A stretch of DNA of 64,000 nucleotides from Microstegium vimineum (lineage: Eukaryota; Streptophyta; Magnoliopsida; Poales; Poaceae), in contig CM039128.1 in NCBI GenBank assembly GCA_022036555.1, positions 25,862,719 to 25,926,718 on the forward strand. Reading direction: 5' to 3'. Made by a program: the position numbers and the translations under genes. Positions 24,205 to 34,230 of this stretch are shown one piece after another. How positions within the stretch are numbered: position 1 is the stretch's first letter; the number at the start of each line of letters is the position of its first letter. The notes under the pieces are model-generated. The model had not been told where the DNA came from. It saw only the letters and a list, made by a program, of their open reading frames with translations, and did no database searches.

Positions 24205-25448
24205 TGTTGACATAGTTTTTCGGCATGTGTCAAATAAGCTAAGGTTTGTGTTGATCAGCAACCGTTTTCCATCGGCATCAGGAAGTCATGAGTCAGTATT
24301 GCCATTGGAAGTGTGCTGTGAGAAGACTAAGTGTGTTGCCGATGGAAGCTGGAAATTTCGGATGTTGCCGATAAGGGTTAATCGGTGAAGTCAAAACACC
24401 TGAGCTGCAAAATTGCCGATTGCCGATGAGAAGATATTGTCGATGCCGATTGCTGATAGGGATTGATTGGTGAAGACAAGTTACCAGTACAAGGTTGCCG
24501 ATCGGGAAGTATTGCCGATGCCGATGGACATGGGGTGCCGATGAGTGCAGGGTGGCTTAGCGTTTGATGTTAGCAGAGGATTACCGGTGGCCAAAGAAGG
24601 AAGCCGTGGATTGAAGGGATCTGCCAATGGAAAGTTTTCATCGAGGGAAAGGCATAAGGAAACTGGTGATTTTATACCAGTATTATTATAGCAGTTTGAG
24701 TCCGACTCTTGCATGAGTCGTTTGTTTTCCTTTAAAATAGGGTGTGTTTGTTTAGGAAAATAATATTGTTATTTTAGATCCGACTCCTACGCGAGTCAGT
24801 TTCCTTAAAGTTAGGAGTTTGTTTTAGGAAAGATACGAGTCGTGTCTTTGTACAACTCTCCATGCGGGAGTGTAAATATGTGCCCAAGGGCTGCGTGTAA
24901 AGATGAATCCAATATCAAAATCAAATCAATTTACTCTTATTCTACTTTTATCGCAATTTACCCTTTATTGCATTAGTTTTAGCTTATCAACGAGTTCTTC
25001 AAGCTTCGAGGGGCTGCATCACCTTGATCTCCGTCAAATCCTTGTAAGTTCCGCATGGGAGTACCTCTGAGCTTTGACATCCGGGCGTATCGCTGTTGTC
25101 TCGTTCAGCTCTGCTCTAGTTATCCTGATCAAGCTCCAATCTCGGCATCCGGGCGCATCGCCGTTGTCTTGATTGAATCTTGTTCTAGTTATCGTCCTTG
25201 TCGATTAACTGGTCAAATCGACTGGCACGCCTCCGGATATCGAATTTCGGGTATAAGCCCGAGGTGTTCGCAGATCCTGACGTTTTTTTTGTCAACACCT
25301 CTTTTGCATCGTCGTTGTCTTGATTGAATCTTGTTCTAGTTATCGTCCTTGTCGATTAACTGGTCAAATCGACTGGCACGCCTCCGGATATCGAATTTCG
25401 GGTATAAGTCCGAGGTGTTCGCAGATCCTGACGTTTTTTGTGTCAACA
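24205..25448 (+). repeat. 3' LTR of copy C with internal tandem duplication (1244 bp)
   Basis: It matches the 5' LTR but is 174 bp longer. About 24 bp are extra near 24430. A block of about 151 bp (25156-25306) is repeated at 25307-25448. The first block ends with a complete LTR terminus (GTCAACA, 25291-25297) plus CCTCTTTTG, which are the first nine internal bases after the 5' LTR (13415-13423). Confidence 0.92.
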
Positions 25449-25453
25449 CACGT

Positions 25454-26100
25454 GCACACCGCCGCCCCCCTCTCCCTCTCCCACGATGGCGATGGCGAAC
25501 ACCGCCATGGCGAACCGCCGCCAGGGGGTCCATCGATGGCGCGCTCCTAGAGACCGGATTCGCCGGTGGGAAGCTCGGCGGTGCCCTGATCCGGCGTGAG
25601 AGGGAGGTTCAATGGCGATTTCGCGAGCGGCGGATCTGGGTCGCGAGCGAGGCACACGCGGTGGCGGGTCGCGAGCTAGGCATACGCGCGGCGCTCCCGT
25701 GGTGCTCCCCTCCCCTGGCGGCGCGGATCTGGTCGCTGGCGAGGCATTTGGCTCGCGGCGGTCGTCGCGGGGAGAGAGGTGCGGCACAGGCGTCGGCTGC
25801 CATGGCAGCCCAGATCCGCGCGGAGGGCGCGGCACAGGCGGGTGGCGAGCGCCCTCTCGCGGCGGCGGCAGCCATGGCAGCCCCTGCTCCCCTTCGTCGA
25901 GGAGGCTGAGGCCGAGGCCGAGGCAGCGAGGGACGTGGTCCCGGACCAGGACCCGGAGGAGGAGCTGGAGAAGCCGAGGCCGCCAGTGTCGTCGTGCCTG
26001 AGCACGCGGTGGATCTGGTGGTGGCGGTGGTGCTTGCAACCCTAGATGGGCTCGTCGGGCCCGTGGATGGGCTCGGCGGGCCTATCTAGGTTTTTTTTTG
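25454..26100 (+). other. GC-rich gene-like segment inside the CACTA
   Basis: This very GC-rich stretch starts 33 bp after the copy C insertion with ATG GCG ATG GCG (25486) and several short frames rich in Arg, Ala and Gly. No long frame and no recognisable domain is present. Base composition differs sharply from all surrounding retroelements and resembles 5' exons of grass genes, so it may be a captured host fragment. It ends with GGGCCTATCTAGG and a T run near 26090. Confidence 0.5.
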
Positions 26101-26334
26101 TTTTTTTCAAATCTTTACCACAACGGGCATCCTAATCTGCCCGCTGCGGTAAACGAGAATTACCGCAGCGGGCACATTAGGTTGCCCGCTGCGGTAAATG
26201 GAGATAGCACAACGGCCCCTTTCGCCCACTGCGGTTAATCCTTTCATTACCGCAGCGTGGCAGCGCAAGAGGACGTTGCTGCCCACTGCGGTAAATCAGT
26301 TTCGTCCGCTGCGGTAAAGATTTGTGTAGTAGTG
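26101..26334. repeat. right subterminal repeat region of the CACTA
   Basis: Repeats of ACCGCAGCGGGCA and its complement CCCGCTGCGGTAAA mirror the left end, in both orientations, up to the terminus TGTAGTAGTG. Confidence 0.85.
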
Positions 26335-26759
26335 ATGTTTTCATTTTTTGCCATATCGGCAATGGACAATCTGATGCATTGGTCGATATTGTGCTCTGAC
26401 CAATAGTGTTGTTGAGATCTGGCTATCGTAAGGTACCAGTTCTTCCACCCTTTGGTGGGTTTGGGCCAGGAGCGAAAGTTATCTGTCCATAACCCTAGAT
26501 CGAAATGCTCGGATCTAAAAGGGATACGGTTGGTTTCTGCGTTGATGAGATGGGTTGGATCTACATTCCCCATTGGGCCTAAACAACACAGATGTTCTTG
26601 ATCGGTGGGGATCACTATTTTGTTGCGCCTTTCCTAGATCCAGAAAGCAAAGAGAAAAGGAGAGAGGGGATTGAAAGGCAATGCAGAACGATAAAACTAC
26701 AATATATACAATAGAGAAAGAGGAAAGATTACCGCAAAAGCAGTGAAGTTGATCGCCAT
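26335..26759 (-). pseudogene. antisense PMD gene of copy B, exons 1 and 2 (start)
   Basis: This is the 5' end of the same antisense gene, cut from the rest by the CACTA insertion. Exon 1 (26733-26759) has nine codons, MAINFTAFA. The intron (26634-26732) begins GTAATC and ends CTAG. Exon 2 then reads ERRNKIVIPTDQEH, CLGPMGN and NAETNRIPFRS down to the CACTA target site at 26335. Copy C has the same exon-intron layout (MAIQVDIPK, then ELYNKVLIP). Removing the CACTA and one ATG copy rejoins the frame (MAKNEN then MMIAASYFW), which confirms the insertion. Confidence 0.82.
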
Positions 26760-27058
26760 TAGTGGAGTTCTTGCAAGGGCCGTGCCTCCTGATGAGAGAA
26801 GAAGAACCGCAACTGAAATAGTGCTCTCTGGAGATGACGTTGGGATGAAGGTGAAAATGTGAGCTCAGGGTAAAAGAGAAGACAAACGGTGGTCTTTATA
26901 GGCCTAGGTTAAAGGGCGTTTGCGAGTTTTCGTTTCTGACTAAGCAGGATTATGGAAGGATATCACGTTGATTTGCGCGGTGATCGATGAAATTATAACT
27001 GTTGGTGCTACAGTTGCGGGGGTTGTTGGTAATTTACAGTGACAACGCGCGGTAATCA
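26760..27058 (+). other. 3' non-coding region of copy B up to the D insertion
   Basis: It corresponds to 23780-24060 of copy C and includes the antisense-gene promoter candidate. No polypurine tract or 3' LTR of B follows, because Sirevirus D begins at 27059. The last five bases, AATCA, would be one half of D's target duplication; the other half is not in the window. Confidence 0.65.
26894..26900 (-). promoter_or_regulatory. candidate TATA box of the antisense gene, copy B
   Basis: On the - strand the sequence reads CCTATAAAGACC, about 135 bp upstream of the exon 1 ATG (26757-26759). Copy C aligns here but has lost the box. Element G has a similar TATAAAGG about 144 bp upstream of its own antisense gene. 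A dedicated promoter is therefore plausible. Confidence 0.5.
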
Positions 27059-29008
27059 TGAAGGATCAGAAACAGCAACCAGAGGGGGGGGGGTGAATGG
27101 GAGCCTAATAAAAATTCCTTTCGGAAGGTCTTGACCCTTGTCCCAAGCACAACCCAAAGCACGAACTAGGCTCACGACCCACAAGTGAGTGAATGTTCTA
27201 GGAGATGTCCTAGGAACACAACGGAGCAAGCCACGAACCCGGAGAACAAATCGTGAAACAAACGGAGAAAACAGCACACCACAGGAGGCTCCGTACTAGC
27301 TTAATCAAGACCACCGGACCAATGGAAGTGGTCCGGTGCCTTTGGTCCGGTGCACAACAAGGCACCACCGGACTAGTCCGATGCCTCCTTTGAGAAGTCC
27401 GACGCCTGCCTAGAAAAATGCAAAGAGTGCCCTTGCTCTGGAGAACCAGTCCGATGCTCACCGTCGGACTATCAGAAGTAGTCCGGTGCACACACCCACC
27501 ATAGAGCAAAAACCACAGCAAGCACCCATGCTTCGGACTACTCGTCCGACGCTCACCGTCGGACCAATGGCTCTGGTCCGACGCTCTGAACAGTCATACG
27601 GCTTCCCAGGACTTGACCACAGGACCAGTGGCCTATGGTCTGGAGCCTAGTCAAAGTGGTCCAGAGGTTTGTCCGGAGCACACTCTCAGAGAACTATTCT
27701 TCGCGAAAACGGAGTTCTCTCCGCCAAATCTTCCCAAAACTCAACCAAATGATCACCAACTACAACAAAACTTTGTAGGCATCATCCTAGTGCAGTTGGG
27801 GAGGTATCCTGAAAAAATCATCGCTCAATATGGAGAGGATAAATGGGAACACTCGGATTTGAGGGAGAAAAGGGAAAACAAAGAACGCAGCAAAGAAATC
27901 GCCCGATCTACGCACTCGTGAGGTTTAAGGAGAATTCCTTTGGTGCAAAGAAGCTCCTCACGATTAAGCACAACTTGGTTCAAACGGATTTGCAAGATCT
28001 ATTCCCTACAAAGAAAAATCATCTCGGGAAAAGAGGGAGCAAAAGCAAAACACGAAGAACACAAGCAAAACGGGGACACAATCACGAAATCAAAGCCACC
28101 ATGGCTTACGGAGGTTACGACCTCCGATTCCTCGTAGCAAAACCAAGTTCTTACAAAGGTTGTTGGAAAACCTAGGGATCTCAAGAACTAGAGAGAGAGG
28201 GGGCAAGTGATTAGGGTTCAAGAGATGGTATGAGGATACCCCTTCATCCTCTATTTAACAGGGCTTTGACTATTTCCCAAAGACCCCCTAGATACATTGA
28301 GTGAACTACCTAGCCTAAGCATTGCAGTCCAAGCTCTGGAAAATATCTCCCTCGATTTGAATGGATGCCCCGTTTCCTGCCGGGAGTTGCCGTCACCTCG
28401 ACACAACCTCCAGGATTCTGCCACGTGCCATCTCCGCTTCCTCGGAAGCTCCGCCTAGGTTTTGAGGCCCAAACCCAGGAAACCCACCACCGTAGCTTTG
28501 GGCTCAACTACCGAAACCCGAGTTTGCGGCCCAAACTCGGAAACTGACGCAGATGGTTTTGAGGCCCAAACCACCAAACCACTCGACGCGAGCCACATTG
28601 TCTTCGCCCGGTCGGACTCCGAGTCCCCTCAGACTCTGCTCGACTCGCGCGTCCACCGTCTTGACTTAGTCAACTCGATCTACCTCCATGTCTTCTCGCA
28701 CTCGCTGGTGCCAAGTACTAGCCACCACAGCTAGTCCGCCGGTGCCCATGGTCCCTCAGTCCGAGCCCCGCTTCCGCCCTTCACCGCTCTCAGTCCATCG
28801 GCACGGCAAGCCTCTACTTGACCTTCTCCACGCCATTGACCACTGTCAGTAGGCATATCACCTGCACACCACAAGCCGATAGATAAGCACATATTTCTGC
28901 TTTCGCAGAGGTTAGGGTAAGCCACTCAAACTGAAATACTCACGTGTTGGACGATCACTCATCATCAAAGCTGAACATACATGGGTACTTATCCACCATG
29001 TGTTCGCA
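27059..29008 (-). repeat. 3' LTR of Sirevirus D (about 1950 bp)
   Basis: Read on the - strand it starts TGCGAACACATGG right after the polypurine tract AAGGGGGAGAT and ends ATCCTTCA at 27059. The LTR of E (37724-38860) is homologous over its last two thirds. Confidence 0.8.
27295..27600. promoter_or_regulatory. palindromic CCGGAC/GTCCGG motif cluster in the D LTR
   Basis: About ten short copies of GTCCGGTGC, GTCCGACGC or their complements occur, several as hyphenated palindromes such as CTCACCGTCGGAC. Clusters of such palindromes are an established feature of Sirevirus LTRs. Homologous clusters lie at about 38390-38760 (E) and 61700-62050 (I). Confidence 0.65.
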
Positions 29009-30670
29009 ATCTCCCCCTTGATGAGTGCATTGTCAACACAAGTGCATTTCAGATTTGAGCCAGAAGGTAAAGCTCTCCAAATGACCAAAAAGCTACCAAA
29101 GCCAAAATGGGGTCACTTGAGAGAAGCAAACACGATACCAATTAAAAGCATCCTCAAAAACACCTCATGTCAAAGCCACTTACAGATGCCAAACAAAAGC
29201 ACATGGGCAACGGCTCGACGCAACCAAGCAAAACAAAGCTAGCCCTCAAGAAGAGGCAGAAAATGGGCTCAACACCGCTAGCAAGTCCAAGAAACCAAAC
29301 ACAACTCTCAAAGCTCAGACTTCCAAATTAAACACTAGGGGAGCTCAAAAGATACCAATTGAAACCACTTACGTCCCCTAATGCTCAAGAAGCAATCAAA
29401 ACCTATCGGAGCCAACACAGCAAGCTAGACCCTCCAGAAGAGGCAAAAGCTCAACACATCTAGCAGAAACTCCCCTGGGCAAAAGCACACTCAAGATACC
29501 AAAAGAGCTCCTTGGATCCTTAGGGAAAAAGAAGCACACAAAACTCCCCCTTGACCAAGGAAGCTCTAAACCAATGAAACCAATGAGATGCACTCTTTCT
29601 CCCCCTTGGAAGTAGATGGCTGAAAATGGAATGAAATGCACATCTCTCCCCCTTGTTGACACATGTAGCTCATCAAACATCAACAACTCAAGATCCGGCT
29701 ACAAATGCCATGAAATGCAAAATGAGTGCAAAAGCTTCATACTTAGAGCTAAGACAATGAATAGATTCTCTAAGTGATGTGATCCTGTGAGAATAGGAAA
29801 AGCTCTACGTGCCCAACAAAGACTCAAGTTGAGCTTAAGATTACTTTAGAAGCTATTTTGGAGAGCATATCATGTGATAGTAGAGAAAGGGTATCGCCTC
29901 CTAGAGACAACTAGACAAGGAAAACAAGATAGGATCTATCTCAAAGCAATCTCATGTATAGCAAGTAAAACTATCCCTAGCAAAGTTCATACAACAAGCT
30001 AATGACCCAACTGAATATATTTTAAACTTTAGAGTTTTGCAGCCAATTTCAGTTTTAGGCACATTACAAGTTGTATGTGAGTGGTTGTAAGCAGGGTGAT
30101 GCCACTGCTTACCAACCAGGCGAAGTCAAAGGACTTGACACACCGGTTTTGGTCATACACGACACCGCTCAAGTATCAACCCATATGGGAAGCAGTCTCG
30201 AACACACGGTGAAGTGCTCACAATGCAGACCCAACTCGATCTTTCCAATTCACAAAACAGAGAGCAATTTCATTTTAGATATTAATGATGGTGCTCAAAG
30301 GTAGTTAATGAAACAATGAAGATCCATAGATACAAGCTATATACAAGACAACCAAGAAGGATCTTCAAAAGCCTACACATGCTAGTGCCATTTCAAAGGT
30401 GACATGGGGAATTTAAATTCGGTTTTAAAGCTTTTCTAACTTAGCTCTATTGCATATCATATAGATCAAAAAGAGTCTAAGTTAGGCAACACCATAGACA
30501 CATAAAGCACCTCAAACAGAGCACAGATTCATTATATCGGCTATAAGTATGAAGCTTGAAATGAACTATGTCACAAATACAAATGAGATGCACAATGCAA
30601 TGACACCAACTAACACTAACAAGACACCAATTGAGAAGAAGGACAAAGAAAAGGCAAAAAGAACCAAAAA
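29009..30670 (-). other. 3' non-coding region of D with repeated polypurine tracts
   Basis: There is no long frame in the sense of the element. Read on the - strand, CAAGGGGGAG-type tracts occur at about 29010, 29545, 29600 and 29648. Multiple polypurine tracts are characteristic of Sireviruses. The region is homologous in inverted orientation to 59240-60252 of E. Confidence 0.7.
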
Positions 30671-30673
30671 GAA

Positions 30674-32818
30674 CTATGTTACACAAAACTTTCCTCCTCT
30701 AAAAAGGAAAGCAAACACCCAACTCACCCGAAGGCGAGAAAACACAGCTTGATCCAAAGGCTTTGTGAGAATATCCGCAAGCTGGTTTTGGGTCTCGACA
30801 TGCCGGAGGTAAATGTTGCCCTTCTCGTAATGATCTCGCAAGAAATGAAAGCGGACCTCAATGTGCTTGGTCTTTGAATGAAGCACATGATTTTTGGCCA
30901 CACTAATTGCACTCGTGCTATCGCAAAGTAGAGGCACCTTAGTAAGCTCAAGACCGAAATCTCTCAAAGTGGCAATCATCCAAATCAACTGCGAGCAACA
31001 ACTAGCCACGACAACGTACTCAGCTTCGCACGTCGACTGTGCCATGCTAGACTGTTTGCAAGAAGACCAAGAAACCAAAGAAGACCCGAGAAACTGGCAA
31101 GTCCCAGAAGTGGACTTCCGATCAAGTCGGCAATCGACAAAGTCAGCGTCTGAATAACCACAAAGCACAAGAGAGGAAGAGGTGGAAAACCAAAGACCAA
31201 ACTCGGGAGTGAAGTGCAAGTACCTCATGATATGTTTCACCGCCTGCTTGTGCGAAGTCCGGTCGAGTGCACACAAGCAGACAACGAACTGAATGTCCGG
31301 TCGAGTCGCTGTCAAGTACAGAAGCGGCCCGATCATGGTTCCGTACTCCGTCTGATCCACCGCCTCTCCTTCCTCGCCCGCATCCAAGGCAGTCGTAGTT
31401 GACATGGGCGTCGAGAGGGGCTTTGCCTCGCTCATGTCAAACTTCTTCAAGATATCCTTCGTGTACTTGCCTTGGTGCACAAACGTCCCTTCCCAGGTTT
31501 GCTTGATTTGCAACCCAAGAAAGAAAGTTAACTCTCCCATCATGCTCATCTCAAATTCCCTACTCATAAGATCTGCAAACTTGGCAACAAGAGCATGAGA
31601 AGAACCACCATAGATGATATCATCCACGTATATTTGGACAAGGAGAGTGTCTTTGTCTTGCTTGAGGAGAAACAACGTCTTATCTACCGAACCCATTTTA
31701 AAACCCTTAGCAAGAAAAAAGGATTTTGGCCTATCATACCATGCTCTAGGTTCTTGTTTCAAACCATACAAAGCTTTGTGAAGTTTAAAAACATGGTTTG
31801 GAAACTTGGGATTTTCGAAACCGGGAGGTTGTTTAACATAAACTTCCTCCTCTATGTAGCCGTTTAAGAAAGCACTTTTAACTTCCATTTGAAAAAGTTT
31901 AAAACCCTTAGAAGCCGCACAAGCTAGAAGGATTCTAATGGCTTCTAAACGAGCTACGGGAGCAAAGGTTTCCTCATAGTATATTCCCTCCTTTTGACAA
32001 AAGCCTTGAGCTACCAATCTAGCCTTGTGGCACACTACCACCCCATCCTCACTTTGTTTGTTTTTGAAAACCCATTTGGTACCTATGGGGTGGCAACTAG
32101 GTGGTGGAGGAACTAAGACCCAAACGCGGTTTCGCTCAAATTTTTCTAACTCCTCATGCATGGCATTAACCCAATCCGGATCCATCAAAGCGTGTCCAAC
32201 ATCTCGGGGCTGAAAAGAAGCAACAAAAGCTGAATGAGCAAAGTGAGATATATAGGACCTGGTCCGCGTGACTCGACGGTCAATGTCGCCGATGATGTTC
32301 TCCGGTAGGTGCTTTCGCTGGATGTGGCGGGGAGCCTGCCTAGACGAATTGGCCTCCCCCTCGACAGTAGCTGGAGCTCCCTCAGGTGCAACGGGCACCG
32401 ACTGAGGAAGCTGCTCGAACGGCCCCCATGTAGAGGAAGTAGTCGGGTCAGGACCATGAGCCGAAGTGGACGTCACAGGGTCGACGGGGGCAGCCAGTGG
32501 AGTCGGCTCGGGATCAACCCAATCGGCATCGTCCTTCTCCTCCTCCACAAAGATGCTAGTGTTCACCTCATCATCACCTGCAAGCTCAAAAGCAGTGGAA
32601 ACACAGGGCATAGTCTCATCGAAGGTAATCTCACAAGTCTCCATCACTCGGTTAGTCTCAAGGTTAAGTGCACGATAAGCACGAGGGTGAGTAGAATTAC
32701 CAAGAAAGATACCGTCAGAAGACCGTGATTCAAATTTGTCCAACTTACCGCCCTTTTTGAGGATGAAGCACCTGCACCCAAACACCCGTAGGTGACTTAC
32801 CTTGGGTGGTCTCCCAAA
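30674..32818 (-). pseudogene. reverse transcriptase-RNase H of Sirevirus D
   Basis: An open frame of 703 codons. Residues 1-60 finish the integrase C-terminus (KLDKFESRSSDGIFLGNS), then a Pro/Ala/acidic linker. RT runs from about residue 225: GTKWVFKNK, ARLVAQGF, ETFAPVARLEAIR, MEVKSAFLNGYIEEEVYVKQPPGF, LYGLKQEPRAWYDR, and catalytic YVDD (about residue 400). RNase H follows: SDADFVDC, KSTSGTCQF, EAEYVVVA, LCDSTSAISVAKN and TKHIEVRFHFLRD, ending LADILTKPLD. It is separated from integrase only by an in-frame TGA at 32819-32821, where E encodes arginine. This is the longest intact pol stretch in the window. Confidence 0.92.
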
Positions 32819-33490
32819 TCACAACTCATAATAGGTCTTCTTCTTGAAAGCTCGGAGAAAAATGCGATTGGAAACATAGCAAGTAGAACTGAGTGCTTCG
32901 GCCCAATACCGCCTAGGAGTCCTATGCTCATAGAGCATCGTCCTGGCCATCTCAACAAGGGTCCAATTCTTGTGCTCAACAACACCGTTCTGCTGAGGAG
33001 TGTGAGGTGAGGAAAACTGATGATCGAGACCCAAAGAAGAGCAAAAAGTTGCAAAGTGAGCATTTTTGAATTCTGTGCCATTGTCACTGCGGATAGCTCT
33101 CATGGCATTCTTAGGTAGCTCATTTTGCAATCTCAAAATCAGATCTCGAACAAGTGGAAAAGCCTCATCCTTACTCTCCAAAAAGAACACCCAAGAGTAC
33201 CTCGAGTAGTCATCAACGACTACAACAACATACCACTTCGCTCCCTCTGACCTAACCCGAGCTGGATCAACTGTGTCCATGTGTAAGAGCTCGCCGGGTC
33301 GAGTGGTCATGACCTCAGTCACAGGAGGATGGGAGGCGGCAACCATCTTGCCATGCCTACAAGGATGGCAAACCAAATCCTTCTCAAACTTTAGCTTTGG
33401 CAATCCTTGGATAAGGTCCATTGAGCTAAGCCTTGCAAGCAATTCAAAACTCAAATGTCCCAATCTCTATGCCACTTCCAAAGCTTGGAG
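32819..33490 (-). pseudogene. integrase of Sirevirus D
   Basis: The pre-integrase zinc finger is visible (LGHLSFELLA-like start, VCHPCRHGKM). The catalytic core has LLHMDTV with Asp, IRSDNGTEF with Asp, and the Glu in QQNGVVEHKN, so the D,D,E triad is present. The start is frame-shifted relative to protease: D lacks one base near 33475 compared with E. The frame then ends in TGA 32819-32821, after which RT continues. Confidence 0.88.
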
Positions 33491-34230
33491 GAAGAACCGG
33501 CAAGAAGATACCGAGAAGGTCCAGAAGAGATAGAAAAATCCACACGAAAAACCTTCCCGAAGGGTAAAATTCGGCAAACAAGCTCACCATGAGAGTCCAA
33601 AATCCGAGACAAGTTTGGCTTAAAACTCACTTCAAAACTGTCTTCAAGGAGTTGCGAAACCGAGAGAAGGTTAAAATGCAAATTCGCAACCAAAGCAACA
33701 TCCTTGAGGAAAAAAGATGAATTGACTCGGATGGACCCACGGGAGACAACCTTACCTTTACTCTTGTCCCCGAATGTGATATACTCGGTGTGGTGCACGG
33801 GGTCGAGGGTGGAGAACCACTTGGCACTTACGGTCATTTGGCATGAGCATCCGGAATCCACAAGCCAAGTCTCCTCCAGTCCTCCATCCTACATCAATAA
33901 AAAGACATAGGATGAGTAAACAGTGCAACACTGGGGTTAGTAAACTGTGAAGGATACCAGTGTTGTCCCATTTGCCCAAAGAATGGGTTAGGAGAAAAAC
34001 CAAACATGTGCTGTCCCATAGAGGGATAGCGATCACCACGATAGGGAAAACGTGGTCCGCTCACGAAGGGTGGAGTAAAGCCACCGCCCCGAGGCCCGTA
34101 GTCGTATGGGTAATGACCGGTACTACGCCGGGCACGACCACCCATAGAAGGAGAAAAACCATTCCCTAGAAAAGAAGTCTCGATAGCCGAATCACCACTA
34201 CTCCCATCCAAAGATTCTGCCATCGATCCC
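33451..34230 (-). pseudogene. protease and gag C-terminus of Sirevirus D
   Basis: The 33451-33861 frame contains retropepsin with the active-site triad in MDSGCSCQMT, then HHTEYITFGDKSKGKV and ILPFGKVFR. Upstream, 33894-34223 holds a Gly/Arg/Tyr/Phe-rich gag tail (YDYGPRGGGFTPPF). The two are in different frames, so at least one indel lies between. E lacks the active-site segment that is present here. Confidence 0.85.

Larger units (their letters stand above)
12345..25448 (+). mobile_element. Tat-like Ty3/gypsy copy C, complete with both LTRs
   Basis: This 13.1-kb element has LTRs at both ends and a perfect 5-bp duplication CACGT (12340-12344 and 25449-25453). Order: 5' LTR, gag-pro, pol (RT, RNase H, archaeal-type RNase H, integrase), convergent antisense PMD gene, polypurine tract, 3' LTR. 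It inserted into the CACTA core. The two LTRs look a few percent apart by eye, mostly transitions, which suggests a fairly young insertion. Pol and gag carry several stops and frameshifts, so it is probably not autonomous. Confidence 0.93.
11860..26334. mobile_element. non-autonomous CACTA-type transposon, split by copy C
   Basis: The left end is AACTACTACAGG (first base C to A) and the right end reads CACTACTACACA in reverse complement. It is flanked by the 3-bp duplication ATG (11857-11859 and 26335-26337). Copy C shows the empty site: its reading frame runs through the homologous position (near 23337) without interruption. Without copy C the element is about 1.37 kb. It has no transposase and holds subterminal CCGCAGCGGGCA-type repeats and a gene-like core, so a related autonomous CACTA must have moved it. 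Confidence 0.9.
2691..27058 (+). mobile_element. Tat-like Ty3/gypsy copy B (5' end missing, split by CACTA)
   Basis: Copy B runs from the middle of gag through protease, reverse transcriptase, two RNase H domains and integrase (to 8991). Then comes a tail-to-tail antisense gene (9043-26759) and 3' untranslated sequence to 27058. The Tat clade is inferred from the order RT, degenerate RNase H, archaeal-type RNase H, integrase, and from the 3' antisense gene. Its 5' LTR is absent, replaced by an inverted LTR. Its 3' end is cut off by Sirevirus D. The CACTA element at 11860-26334, with copy C inside, interrupts it. Confidence 0.9.
27059..34230 (-). mobile_element. Sirevirus (Ty1/copia) D, 5' part missing
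   Basis: In - orientation it consists of its 3' LTR (27059-29008), a long 3' non-coding region, RT-RNase H, integrase, protease and the end of gag, and stops at 34230. The Sirevirus assignment rests on the AAGGGGGAGATTG polypurine tract and its upstream copies, palindromic CCGGAC motifs in the LTR, and the pol sequence. The rest of gag and the 5' LTR are absent. Confidence 0.88.

Noticed and set aside
2691..25448. GCCGAT words as stress-response DRE/CRT elements.
   Set aside because: The DREB core is RCCGAC; GCCGAT differs at the last base, and the words are spread through coding sequence, not clustered near promoters.
25612..26045. Long overlapping frames on both strands in the GC-rich CACTA core.
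   Set aside because: High GC content suppresses stop codons in all frames; none shows a recognisable domain.
27843..28175. Antisense frames of 105-110 codons in the LTRs of D and E (also 37893-38210).
   Set aside because: The frames diverge after the first 60 residues by indels, and similarity is explained by LTR homology alone.
30071..30304. A 77-codon antisense frame in the D 3' region that is also open in E (59607-59840) without length change.
   Set aside because: About twelve of the few nucleotide differences change the amino acid, as expected for non-coding DNA. There is no sign of purifying selection, and no domain.
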